Part shown: positions 1-9,681 of the stretch, one piece after another | How positions within the stretch are numbered: the first letter of the stretch is position 1 | How the letters are laid out: every line of letters starts with the position of its first letter | DNA from: Sanchytrium tribonematis | Lineage: Eukaryota; Sanchytriomycota; Sanchytriomycetes; Sanchytriales; Sanchytriaceae | DNA length: 23,806 nucleotides | Assembly: GCA_018985235.1 (NCBI GenBank) | Contig: JADGIG010000076.1 | Coordinates: 1-23,806, forward strand | Reading direction: 5' to 3' | The notes under the pieces: model-generated | The model's input: the letters and a program-made list of their open reading frames with translations, nothing else | The model's database searches: none | What the model was told of the DNA's origin: nothing | Translations under genes and position numbers: made by a program

Positions 1-1668
1 AACAAAGTTGCAAGATTTATCTTTTGTACTTTAAATAAATAGAAGTCATTTAACATCATTTCTAAGGGACTTAGCGTAATTCGATTGTCCAAATGTGATT
101 TTTTACATTCAATACGGCTGAACTGAGCATGATAATCTGCTAGTTTGTTAAACATATTATGATAATGGGCTTTAGTTTTATGAATTTCAAAGTACGTTAA
201 TTCATCTCTTACCATTGAGAATATATCTTGATGGGCGATTATTTGTTTACAAGGAAACTCGTTTGTTTTTCTTTCTTTTTCCCTTGAAACAATGTCAACA
301 CTGCTTTGACTGTCTGTAATCCATATCCATCTTTCATATTGGGAAAATATTGGATCATCTTGGGCAACAAGATATGCCAAAGAACAGAATGCCAGTAATT
401 CTAAGCGAGCTATAAATTAACCTGGTCTACATCCATAGTTTTTTACAGTTTTTACAATATTTCTAGCGACAAATACTACTGAAATCCCACTATATCCATC
501 TTCATCTAACGATGCATTTGTGTAGCATCGTAATGCTCCAGCACCATACGAATCAGAATCTTTATCAATAAAATGATGGTCACGATTAAATTCTGGAAGC
601 AAATCTATTGATTTGTTGTTGCTTTTTATTGATGACGCTACTGTATCTCTAAATTCCTACTTGATTGAGTTAATAGGAAGCATCTTTTGTAGCTTTTCCG
701 TCCAATTGATTTGATTTGGTTGGTTTATGACTTTTGTAGTATTTTTTGTGATCAATACGCTTTTAGAATCGCTAAAAATCAGATCAGCGGGTGCAAAGGA
801 CTGTTTAATAAAGTCTACTGTATGCCCAATGTCCATTTCAGAATTGAGAACGAAGTTGCTATCGTCACTAAAGAATACACTCAATAAGTCGCTCGGAAAC
901 GGTTGAATAAGTGAATAGTATGGGACTAAAGCATAAGCCCTGTGGAATTCTATTTGCTGTGGTTTGAACATCACTTAGGGTACTAAAGATTTTTAATTGA
1001 AATGATACATCTAAAAGATCATAGATGAGACCCACTAAAACAGCATCATCAAACTCTTCTGCTAGTTGTATAAGAATGAAGTGTTGTGATAAGTGGTCAA
1101 AGGCCTTGGTAATGTCTGCACAAAAGAGAATAATGGGTGAAGTGCTGTTTTCTTTTAAAGTTTGTATGTGGTCAATAATCTTAGAGATTGCATTATGAAT
1201 TGAATGGTGTTTGCGGTAAGCATACTGAATGCCGTCTGGTTTATTAATTAGTTCCCCTAAGCTTTCAATAAAGGTTCTTTCAAATAATTTCTTTAAATTG
1301 GCACTAAGTGCCAAACCACGATAATTAAGTATATTTCCAGGGTCATCTTGCTTGTGTAATGGGTGAAGTAATATTAAATTGAATTGTGAGGGTGTGATAC
1401 CTTTTAGAATGAGTAGTTTAAAGTAATCGTAAATAAGACGCAAAAATTTAGTGGGATAATGTTTAATCAGCTCATTGGGAATCCCGTCAGGACCGGGGCT
1501 CTTTTTATTAGGTAAATGATGAGTAATCGAACGAAATTCTTCGAATGAACAAATGCAAAGCAGATGCTTTATTTGACATTTATTTGTGTAATATGACTTG
1601 GATTTTACAGGATCGCTATGAGAAACATTTGATCGTGTAGCAAATGATGCTGCATGCTCATTAATATC
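1..1668 (-). pseudogene. Non-LTR retrotransposon pol fragment: reverse transcriptase plus C-terminal RNase H
   Basis: Reading right to left, the frame opens near 1668 and gives LINE-type RT boxes in order: SPGPDG (about 1475-1500), NYRGLALSANLKKLFER, ADITKAFDHL (about 1080-1130) and PQGLCFSP. A frameshift near 950-980 then leads to FFSDDSN, standing in for the usual YADD. After a linker, an RNase HI domain follows: CYTNAS with the first Asp position changed to Asn, ARLELLAF with the Glu, WITDSQSS with an Asp, and NKLADYHAQ with the last Asp. From 974 to position 1 the frame is constant, broken only by TAG at 657-659 and TAA at 417-419, and it continues past the window edge. RNase H after the RT is typical of I-, R1-, LOA- and Tad-type LINEs. 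The right end abuts the mariner fossil. The family is sure; the clade is not. Confidence 0.85.
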
Positions 1669-2235
1669 CTAAGTAGGTTATATTGATCAAATCACTTCGT
1701 AATTGAATGACTCTTTACATTCTGCCTTTAAATGAACCTGCCAATCGAGCCAAAGTCGATTCACCAAAACCTATCAACTCTTTCATGAACAAATCTTCCA
1801 ACTCATTTATATCACTAGGAAGATCTAACTTAGTAAGATTGTTTTGAATCAACGCTCAAACAAATTCGATGGGATTGTGGTCAGGGATTTCGGGTTGGCT
1901 ACTTCAAAACGTCAATTCCACTAAAACCAAACCAGGCAGATGTTGTTCTAGCTCGATGAGGGGGTCTATTATCTTGCATAAAAATGGGGTGAAAACTCTT
2001 TCTCGATTTGACAATTTCGGGTAACTGGATACTTTAAAGTATTTCCTGATATACTAATGCATTCATGCGGTCATCAACAGTAACTAACGGGTTTTTACCG
2101 TGTTTTGAAAAACATCCCCAGAACATGGCACCATCCTTTAACTTCTGGGATCTCGCAAGATACAAAGACGTATACCAGCAATTTAATAGCCATTTTAATC
2201 TCATTATTTTGAAAATTGCTTATAAACGATCAACA
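1661..2235 (-). pseudogene. Fossil Tc1/mariner-like DDE transposase (C-terminal two thirds)
   Basis: The minus strand translates as LKDGAMFWGC (about 2125-2155), the usual 'vmvWG' box, then IFMQDNRPPHRA (about 1960-1990), which holds the second catalytic Asp. After a one-base shift comes PDHNPIEFV (about 1862-1888), holding the third catalytic residue. The tail ARLAGSFKGRM, RVIQLRSDL resembles the family's C-terminal 'S..pR...vi' segment. The second and third catalytic positions are about 29 residues apart, less than the usual 34, so some sequence is probably lost. In-frame stops occur at conserved Trp positions: TAG before PTRNPDHN, and TGA at 1856-1858 after NPIEFV. There is also a TAA in the DDE core and a TAG near the C-terminus. 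The first Asp and N-terminal DNA-binding region are not recognised. No terminal inverted repeats were found. Clearly dead. Confidence 0.75.
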
Positions 2236-2488
2236 ATGTGTTTATGAACTTAGTTGTTTTTATCAGATCTGTTTGTTATGTAAATTATGCCGTTGCATCA
2301 AATCAGTCATTTAACTGAGACTGTCATGGATGACATTAACGACGACGATAATGTCGTTAATTACGTCGACACAATTGATTAGAATGATACAATTGTTTAT
2401 TGGAGAAATTGTGACACACAGTTACTTGCACCATCTATTTAAGGAGACTCGATATTAATAAATACCTTGCCTTTAGCTCATTCTTGTC
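2236..2488. other. Non-coding stretch upstream of gag-like gene
   Basis: No convincing reading frame on either strand. It contains a short perfect hairpin (listed separately) and leads into the gag-like frame at 2489. It could be leader or LTR remnant of the element carrying that gene, but I found no matching second LTR and no primer-binding site. Confidence 0.4.
2335..2361. repeat. Perfect 9-bp hairpin
   Basis: ATTAACGAC (2335-2343) is followed by a 9-base loop and its exact reverse complement GTCGTTAAT (2353-2361). It lies about 130 bases upstream of the gag-like start. Function is unknown; it may be chance or a leader structure. Confidence 0.5.
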
Positions 2489-3340
2489 ATGTTGAATTCA
2501 ACCCGCGGAAAAGAAATCAAAGCGAAAAAGTTTACCACCTTTAAAGTGAAAAATGGAAAGGTCGAAATTGAGACATTTGATGGAAGCAATTCATGGGATC
2601 TTCCAGCATTTATTATGGAATTTGAAATGTATGCTAATGCACTCGGCTGGAACTCAGGTGATGCGAGAATTACTGATTTGCCTACCAATTTTCTATTGTG
2701 TATCAAAGGACATGCCCGTAAGGCAGTGCATTTAGCAAGAATTTGGGAAAATTATACACATACTTCACAGATTAAAGTAACTAGTGAAGATGGTGAAAAA
2801 GGTTTACAAGATCAAGTTCACACTTTCAAACGCGTCTCTTATTCTCAAGCCAAAGTAGCTCTTGTTGACAAATACTTGACCAAAAGTATGTATTTAGAGT
2901 TGTATCGATGTTGTTCAACTATGAGAATGAAGATTCAAACTGTGAATAGTTATGAACGGTATGCATTTGAAATGTTTGAGGCATTGGACTCATTTGACAA
3001 GTTATTGAAACACAAAGAAGAATTGAAAAATGAGAATACAAAAAGAATCAGTGTAATTCAAGAGAGTTTACGCAATGCCTTTATCAATGGATTACCTGAC
3101 TACATTAAGGACCAACTGACGTTAAATTTGCCACCCAAATTTAAGGATATTATTTCCATGGCCAAAAAGATTCAAGACAATATTGGCGACTCAAAAAACA
3201 AAGATCAACCAAAACAATACAATATGGAGAAACAAACCTTTAGAAAAACAAAAGAAAAAACAGAAAAACCAAAAAAAATCGATGAAAAACCAAAATGCTA
3301 TTATTGCAAGAAGTAGGGACACCTGAAAAGAAAAGAATAG
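2489..3340 (+). pseudogene. Retrotransposon gag-like protein, cut in the zinc knuckle
   Basis: A 275-residue open frame starts at ATG 2489. Residues about 25-85 (IETFDGSNSWDLPAF, then MYANALGWN, LPTNFLLCIKGHARKAV) follow the pattern of retrotransposon gag capsid cores: a 'G....l..F...fe..a...gW' start followed by an LP..L.g.A helix. Residues about 150-220 are helical and include FINGLPDYIKDQL, the usual late-capsid 'f..GLp..i...v' segment. The C-terminus is Lys-rich and ends in a half zinc knuckle, CYYCKK, then TAG, GH, and a Glu where the last Cys should be. In-frame TAG, TAG and TAA follow within about 20 codons. No protease or RT follows, because a minus-strand LINE begins at 3426. It is unlike the gag at 7106. 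Probably Ty3/gypsy gag; another LTR class cannot be excluded. Confidence 0.65.
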
Positions 3341-3425
3341 AAGATTTATTGCCATAACTAAGCAATGTATATGTCTTCATCTTCTCGCGCTTGGTAGCAG
3401 TAATCTTTTCTTATTATATACAGGT

Positions 3426-4900
3426 TTACAACAATCTGTTTCTCAATAATCTTTGTAAAAATACTTCATCAGTACACACATTTCTTTGAATTAATAAGCC
3501 ATTAATGTATCTTATAAAACTATAAGCACCTTCAGGATATATTGCGTGTTGTTCTTGATACATAGATGGCAACTGTGGAAGTATCATTTGAGCAAATTCT
3601 TCAGTTGCAATATTCTCTTGAAATTGGTCATAAATAAATAGTGTGACACTTTTGAAAATGAATGATTAAATTCATAACTGCAAAAACAATACCAATTGAC
3701 CAAATCAAATAAATTCTAATTGGCAAAATGATAGGTTTGAAAATCAAGGAGTAATTGGGGAAGACTATCTTCAATTCCCAAATGATATCCAAATACATGA
3801 TCCCATGACAAATGCGTTACTATTCCAAATAATCTTTTACACATTTGGCAGCAATTAGGCGGGTAAATGTGTAAAATTATCTTGCAAATGTATTTTTCAT
3901 AAACATCACTCATTGAGCCTATCCAAAATGGTCTGAATCTGGATTCATCAATATTTTCCATATCACTGGCAGTTCTCCTTATTCCATTTAATACATTTCT
4001 GTGATGATTTTGATCAAGTGACAAATCAAAGAAATCTTAAATTTTAGAGGCAATTCTTGATCTGTATTGATGATATCTTTGAATGAATGGTGCGCATCCA
4101 AGTAAATTTAATGCCTTATTCTGTGAGATGGACCTTTTGGTGTTAAAATAGAATTTGAATTATTTGTAAATATGTCGATTGAGCTGTTTAAAATGAGTCA
4201 GATTCATCAATGGGATATAATACTCAATAGTTGAGCGAATAAATGTCTTCAAATAAATGGAAGCATTGTATAAACAGTAGTTTTTAAACCCAAATGATTT
4301 CCCCGAATGAAAAATTGTGTCGATGCGTCTCTTTGTGAATTGCAAGAGATCTTTCTGCGAAATCCCATCCTTCTTTAATAATACTCCCAAATACTTGTAT
4401 GAATTCACTAATGAATTATTTGAATTCTGGATTTTCAATGTCGATGAATTAAAAGAGCCACATTTGGAAATTGACACACTCATGTGGTTGCTAGTCAAGA
4501 AATCACTAAAATATCTCAATAATCTTCTCATTATACCTATACCCTTTGCAATGAATACCACATCATCAGCGTAGGCAATGATACTGTATGGATAAAATGG
4601 AAGACCACTATATTCTAATTCTCCAAGGGATTCAATGAACATGGCAAGAAATACATTAAACAAGGCAGGTGATAGCACTGCACCTTGGGGTAATCCTTTG
4701 TTAAGAGGAATTTCAGCAAAAAATCAATTTTTTTTAATAAATGAATGGAATTGTTGTTAAATATTTCTTGCAAAATAGATGTTCCAATTCCCTTTCTTTC
4801 CATATATTGAAATATCTTGTAAATGGGTGTCTCATCATATGCTGCTTGAATATCAACAAAAGTGGTTGCTACTGCACAATTCTTCAAAGGCCAAAATAAA
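3426..4900 (-). pseudogene. LINE pol 3' half: reverse transcriptase palm, thumb and C-terminal region
   Basis: The minus strand begins inside the RT palm with TTFVDIQAAYDE (about 4835-4875), then KGIGTSILQEIF. A frameshift at the T8 run 4728-4735 leads to GLPQGAVLSPALFNVFLA (about 4640-4700), IIAYADDVVFIAKG with intact YADD (about 4550-4590), and SYKYLGVLL (about 4385-4410). After a TAA at 4160-4162 the frame continues as QNKALNLLGCAPF (thumb). Another TAA is followed by CCQMCKRLFGIVTHLSWDH (about 3800-3860), a Cys/His cluster like that in many LINE C-termini. A further frame (about 3430-3650) contains EEFAQMILPQLPSMYQEQ and ends at TAA 3426-3428, plausibly the true end of pol. RT fingers and endonuclease are missing on the right, where a plus-strand LINE 5' half begins at 4903. 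No RNase H is seen, so it differs from the element at 1-1668. Confidence 0.82.
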
Positions 4901-4902
4901 TA

Positions 4903-6337
4903 ATGTTTCAAGGAAATATTTTTGAAAACGATTCTCAAGGGAACATTTCTAGCAATACTCTGTCAAGTATCTATGATAGCATTGTACTAAGTAAGGCTAT
5001 TCAATCCAAGGAAAACTTTGTTATTCCATCGAGCCATCAACCAGTTACTCCTGATTATGTGAAGGGACATGATCACTCAAATCCCCAAAATATCAATCAC
5101 TTAGTTGATCATCTTACGCATTACCATTCACAAGCCGATATTAGCATATTGAAGTTAAATATCAACCCCAAATACAAAGCAATGATGCGCAAAAGAAAAA
5201 CAAAAGAGAGAAGAGACGTATTTCGACTTGAATTTTTGAAAGAAAGCAAAATGGAACCTTTAGATAAGCACCTGGCATTAATGAGACTACATTATGATGC
5301 ATTGCCAACCTAGTCTATTGGTTCTACAAGAGAGGTAGTACTATTTCTCAATAAATCATTAAAAAAAAGTTACTCTTGATTTCGTGAATTCTCGCTCAAA
5401 ATTGACATTATTGACATCATATGAATCAGAAAACAATACTAATATAGGAAATGCAAAAGCAAATAGAAAATCAAAAAACAAAAAGTTTAAAAATAACAAA
5501 AACACTTCACTCTTCCTTACTAATTATGAAAACAAAAAGAAACAATATGAATCTGAAACATTTTTTTTGTCAAAGAGACAACAAACATCGAAACAACACC
5601 AAAGCAATGCTTAAAGGGACCAAGAACAGGCTCTAGGACAGTTACAAAACCAACCACTATCATCTCGAATGCAAATACCACCGGTTTTTGCAACTCTCGA
5701 AGAGCAATTCGATGCCCAAGTTCGAGATGTCCATACAGAATTACGCTCAAGACCACAACCATGCAATCGACCCTGTAAAAGAGTAAGAAACGCTCCATCT
5801 ATAGATACTGTTAGCCTTACCAGTGAATCATCGGATGACTCATCTGATAGCTCGTCAAATGATGCACCTTTAACAGATATCAATGAAGTTGAACATGAAA
5901 TTACAAATTTTGATTCCATTTCCCGACTTATGAACCAAAATCCTCATCATTTATACAATTTTGCAATCGAAAATGGTTGGGATATTGTAGTATCCTCAAA
6001 TCAAGCTATCAATCTTGTCGCCAGTTACATTATCTATAGTCTCAAAGAGCACTTCATTGACAGAATTGAATTGGAATCGTTTATTGAAAAATTACAGCGA
6101 CTTTACAATGAAATTGATCAACACATTTTCAAGCTAGATGATATCAACTTTGAGTTTGCCAGTGATGTTTTTTGCAGAATAGACATGATTATCCTAAATA
6201 ATAATGAAGAACTTACAAATTCCGGAGAGGATTTCTGCATTAATTTAGAAAATAACGAACGCCACAATGATTACACAAAACGCTTCGAGACTGAATGGAC
6301 TACTATTGATAATTTATCCAAAGTACATGCCAAATAG
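4903..6337 (+). pseudogene. LINE ORF1-like protein (unrecognised, acidic middle), broken
   Basis: ATG 4903 opens a hydrophilic frame of 136 codons to TAG 5311-5313, and the same frame stays coding-like beyond it. At the A8 run 5361-5368 the frame shifts, and a second frame runs from about 5366 to TAG 6336 with only TAA 5612-5614 inside it. The parts therefore look like one protein of about 470 residues. Visible features are a basic Lys/Asn-rich segment (about 5440-5560), a Gln-rich stretch around 5590-5660, an acidic Ser/Asp run SSDDSSDSSSND (about 5830-5865), and a helical C-terminal domain (about 5910-6200). I recognise no family. It is called ORF1 because an APE endonuclease frame starts right at its end (6331) on the same strand, the normal LINE order. 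It has no similarity I can see to the ORF1 modules at 14-16 kb. Confidence 0.55.
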
Positions 6338-7085
6338 CCACAATCAACATTAGTGGGTCATATAAGAAAAATTGCCACCATTTTCAACAGATGGTTCGCG
6401 ACCGACAGCTAGATATACTTTGCCTTCTAGATACACGTCATACCACAACTCAAAAAATCAGCAAATACATAATTCTTGGAGAATGTGGCAAAAGCGAAAA
6501 GAATGTTGGAGGTATCATTGTTCTTGCACACCTCAATTCTTATCACAATTTCAAAATCATAACCATCACTGATTTCTATTTAGGACTCTATATTCCACCC
6601 AGTCTCAAAAATTGGAACAAAGATGACTTTGAAACCCCTCAAAAGCTCTACGCTTTATTTGGTACAATAAAATCCATACTGACACCCGACTGCATGATTG
6701 TAATGTCTGATGAATGGAATTGTAAATTTTCCAATATTAAATCAAAGGCAGAACGATTGCCAATACTTGCAAATTTGATAATGAGCGAGAGTTGGAAATT
6801 GGTTTATTTTATGATACCAATGAAAGAGTTATTACAAATGATCAGCGTGATCATTTTGGCCTATTTAAAGGGAACGAATCTCAATAAACAATGGTTTATT
6901 CGAAAAATATTTACGAAAACAAAAAGAAGAAAGCGAAGTCAATCCAAGGGATGAGGGACTTATTGATTAAGGCACCCAAATCCTTGGATGTCACCGATGG
7001 CCAGGGTGATTACATGGTAGTTGTTGCATTTATGGAAAAATTTTTAGTTCCAAACAATGCAACAACCATTTGGTTTGTTCTATTT
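6331..7085 (+). pseudogene. LINE APE-type endonuclease domain (ORF2 5' part)
   Basis: The frame reads IATINISGSYKKN, then LDILCLLDTRHT (the 'diicl.ET' box, with Asp for Glu), GGIIVLAHL, and YIPPSLKNW (the usual 'YiPPs' strand). VMSDEWNCKFSN (about 6700-6730) stands for the 'GDfN' box. The first ATG is at 6391, but homology starts about 20 codons earlier, overlapping the end of ORF1 in the -1 frame. A frameshift near 6810 moves the continuation to DTNERVITNDQRDHFGLF, a TAA, then a Lys-rich stretch and MRDLLIKAPKSLDV. This tail is not typical endonuclease and ends at TGA 7086-7088, just before gypsy A. The RT that should follow is absent on this strand; see the inverted RT at 3426-4900. Confidence 0.75.
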
Positions 7086-7105
7086 TGAAAACATTTTGAA
7101 AGGAA

Positions 7106-8215
7106 ATGGACAAAGTGGACCAATCAGGGGAGCAAGTGATGGTGTTGAATGAAAACACAGGAGAAACAACAATGAATTTAGAACAATTGGCTGAGTTAGA
7201 ACGACAATTGAATGACTTTAAGTTAGGATTGGAGAGAAAAGAGCAGCAAATGATGGAACATGAGAAAAATTTACAAGCACAATTGCACAGCAGAAATTGG
7301 AGTTTGAGGCTGCAATGAGCAATAAGAATTTGGAATTTGAAACTCAGTTAAAGGAGAAGGAGATGTATTTTAGGGATTTGGAGTCTAAGAATACGCCTAG
7401 ACCTATTGATGATCCGATGATCATTGATAAGCAGATTCGGGAACTAAAAGATTTGGCCGCTAGACCCAAATTTAGTTACAAAATGGGGGAATTTAAGCCT
7501 GGAAAAACGGACATTGATGAATTCTTGACCAAGTATCAAATGTTTGCAGTACTTCATGGGTTGAACTCAGACGAATTGCTTATGGCATATATCCCTATTT
7601 GCATGTTTGAGGAATGTCAGTTAAAAATATCTGAGTGGAAAATGATTAGTTCTTTTAAGAATTGGCATGGATTACGCAAATTACTTATTAAAGAATATCG
7701 TGATCCCAAAGCCTTGGAAAACACTTGGAATGCAATACAAAGGTTGAAGCAACAAGGTCATTCTGTGAGAGAGACAGTGGATTATTTTGGCAAATTAATG
7801 TCAAAGTTGGTGCTATATGGTGGTGAGTCAGAAAGAATTCCCATTTCGATGCAGATTTACCTATTTATCCAATCATTGAAGCCTGATCTGAAGGAACGTG
7901 TATGGAATGTGTTCTTCAACCAAGCACATTATTGGAAGCGAGAAGTATTGCCGAATCAAAGGAAGTGGCAATTAAAGAAAAGAACAGATCACAAAGAAAC
8001 ACGCCCCCACAAAGACCATCAGGAAGTGATGGCAACAAAGATCCAAGTAAGGGTGATAAAGGAGACCGGGATCAAAAACCAAACAAGCCGCAATATACGG
8101 AGGAGCAGAAATTGCGGTATGAGAGAATGAAACAAGGATTGTGCTTAGTTTGTGGAAAGAAGGGACATCGCAAAGCGGATTGTCCCAACAAAGACAGCAT
8201 GAATTTGATTGAGGA
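7106..8215 (+). pseudogene. gag: Gag of gypsy A with coiled coil and CCHC zinc knuckle
   Basis: Starts at ATG 7106. The first 110 residues or so are a heptad-rich, Glu/Lys/Gln coiled coil (LEQLAELERQL, then LERKEQQMMEHEK), crossing a one-base shift near 7290. A gag core follows: MGEFKPGKTDIDEFLTKY (the usual 'f.G....l..fl..~'), LLIKEYRDP, LKQQGHSVRETVDYFGKL, and FIQSLKPDLKERV. A second shift near 7910 leads to a basic Gln/Asn/Lys-rich linker and a full CX2CX4HX4C knuckle, CLVCGKKGHRKADC (8142-8183). Gag normally forms the particle and binds element RNA through the knuckle. Length and order fit Ty3/gypsy. It is unlike the gag at 2489. Confidence 0.82.
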
Positions 8216-8593
8216 ACAAGGAACCAAATCAATTTGGACATCAGTTTTAACTAACGGCATTCCATTTAATGGAATGATTGACACTGGAACTAGCATCACT
8301 TTAGTGAATGACAAAGTGGTAAAAGATTGCAACTTGGCTTTAAAGAATACGTCAAGAACATTCACTACAGCTTCTATTCCATGTCAAATCGAGAAAGAAA
8401 CCATGGTGGAGATTCAAATGGGTGTAAACAAATTCGAACTGCCAGTCTGTGTTTGGGACAATAAGAAGTATGATTTATTGATTGGGTTAGATTTCTTGAT
8501 GAATGTCGACAGCATTGATATTAAGGAAATGAAATTGCAAATCGGAAATCGTGAAGCACCCATTCAAAACCAACATTTCAACGGAAAATATCT
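8190..8593 (+). pseudogene. Retropepsin-like aspartic protease of gypsy A
   Basis: In the same frame as the zinc knuckle, FNGMIDTGTSITLVND places the catalytic Asp-Thr-Gly at 8280-8288. YDLLIGLDFLMNVD (about 8470-8510) is the conserved 'iLG.DfL' strand near the C-terminus of these enzymes, here with Ile-Gly. The segment ends about 30 codons later, where the coding frame shifts by one base near 8590 to continue into the RT leader. In the intact element it would cleave the Gag-Pol precursor. All key residues are present within the frame. Confidence 0.85.
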
Positions 8594-9660
8594 GTGTTGG
8601 ACATTGATGAGGACTTCATTACCAGTAGTGAAGTGATTCAACCGGTAAACTGGGATGAGGTGGTGATTGGGAGAAGTCAAGAAAGTGTTAAACAGATTTT
8701 ATTGTCTTATCCAAAGTGTTATTCTGGAAAGTTAGGATTCCAATTTATCATGAGTTGCAGACAACAGGAATTCCTCGTCGAAGCCGACCGTATCGCGCAT
8801 CACAAGCACAAAAACAGTTTATTGATGATGAAATCCAATACACGTTGGATCAAGGAATTATTGAAGAGGTGACGGATTATACGGAATACGCTGCAAGTGT
8901 TGTACTCGCACCCAAACCTACGTCGGAGGATCAGTTTCGTTTTTGTGTAGATTATAGGCAACTTAATCTCCACACACCACCTGATCAGTACCAGTTGCCC
9001 AGAATTGATGAAATGTTGTCTCAATTCTGTGGCCAAAGATTTTTTAGCAAAATAGATTGTCGAAAAGGATATTGGCAAATGTTGATGAACCCAGCTGATG
9101 TGGCCAAGACTACCTTTGTCACTCATCGAGGGGTTTACAGGTATTTAAAGATGCCTTTTGGGTTAAAGAACGCAGGTAAGACGTTCCAACGGGCAATTGA
9201 TTTTATTTTTCGTCCTTTGTTGGACAAAGAAGTGATGGTTTACCCGGACGACATTATTGTGATGACTGAGACAGAGGAGAGGCACTTGGAAGTGCTAAAT
9301 GAGGTGATGAGGATCTTGGAATCCTACAACGTGAAAACTGGGTTACAGAAGTGCAAGTTTATGCTCCAAGAGATTGACTATTTGGGATTTTTGATTAATA
9401 CGGACGGCGTACGACCTGATCCAGCACGTATTCAACCAATTGTGGACTATCCTCGACCACAAACAGTGAAGCAAATTAAAACCTTTTTAGGAATGGTATC
9501 TTTTTATAGGGGCCATATCCATCAATTTGCAGACAAGGCAGTCCCCTTATACAATTTATTGAAAAAAATGTATTATTTTATTGGGACCAGAATCATGAGA
9601 ATGCATTTGCAAATTTGAGGGAAGGTATTATCAAACCGATTTATTGGGGGAGTATGGCTT
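8594..9660 (+). pseudogene. pol: Reverse transcriptase of gypsy A
   Basis: After a leader in one frame (8594 to about 8715), a shift leads to IPIYHELQTTGIPRRSRPYR, the start of a Ty3/gypsy RT. Conserved boxes follow: LDQGIIEEVTD, FRFCVDYRQLN (about 8935-8965), FFSKIDCRKGYWQM with the first catalytic Asp (about 9040-9080), MPFGLKNAGKTFQRA (about 9150-9190) and YPDDIIVM (9241-9264) with the Asp pair. Pro between Tyr and Asp is unusual, since Ile, Val, Met or Ala is normal there. The thumb (YLGFLINTDGVRPDP, then IKTFLGMVSFYRGHI) is intact. At the A7 run 9562-9568 the frame slips, and the connection reads FYWDQNHENAFANLREGI before coding similarity ends near 9640-9660. The RNase H active site is not reached. 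Confidence 0.9.
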
Positions 9661-9681
9661 TATATAGCCCATAGAACCTTC

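Larger units (their letters stand above)
7106..9660 (+). mobile_element. Ty3/gypsy retrotransposon A, 5' two thirds (gag-protease-RT)
   Basis: Gag, zinc knuckle, aspartic protease and RT follow in canonical order on the plus strand. About 830 codons are interrupted by roughly five single-base frameshifts (near 7290, 7910, 8590, 8720 and at the A7 run 9562-9568), yet I found no in-frame nonsense codon in the reconstructed frames. RNase H stops just after its first helix, where a second, unrelated gypsy RT begins. No LTR, primer-binding site or integrase belonging to A is visible. The lack of stops suggests a recent insertion. Confidence 0.85.

Noticed and set aside
2065-2247. Plus-strand 60-residue frame with possible gene start
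   Set aside because: Overlaps the minus-strand mariner transposase core in antisense; no independent support.
5520-5919. Minus-strand frames at 5520-5798 and 5611-5919
   Set aside because: Antisense to the LINE ORF1 frame that runs through 5384-6337; no recognisable domains.
7972-9126. Minus-strand open frames at 7972-8241, 8072-8365 and 8800-9126
   Set aside because: Antisense shadows of gypsy A gag, protease and RT, whose plus-strand motifs are unambiguous.
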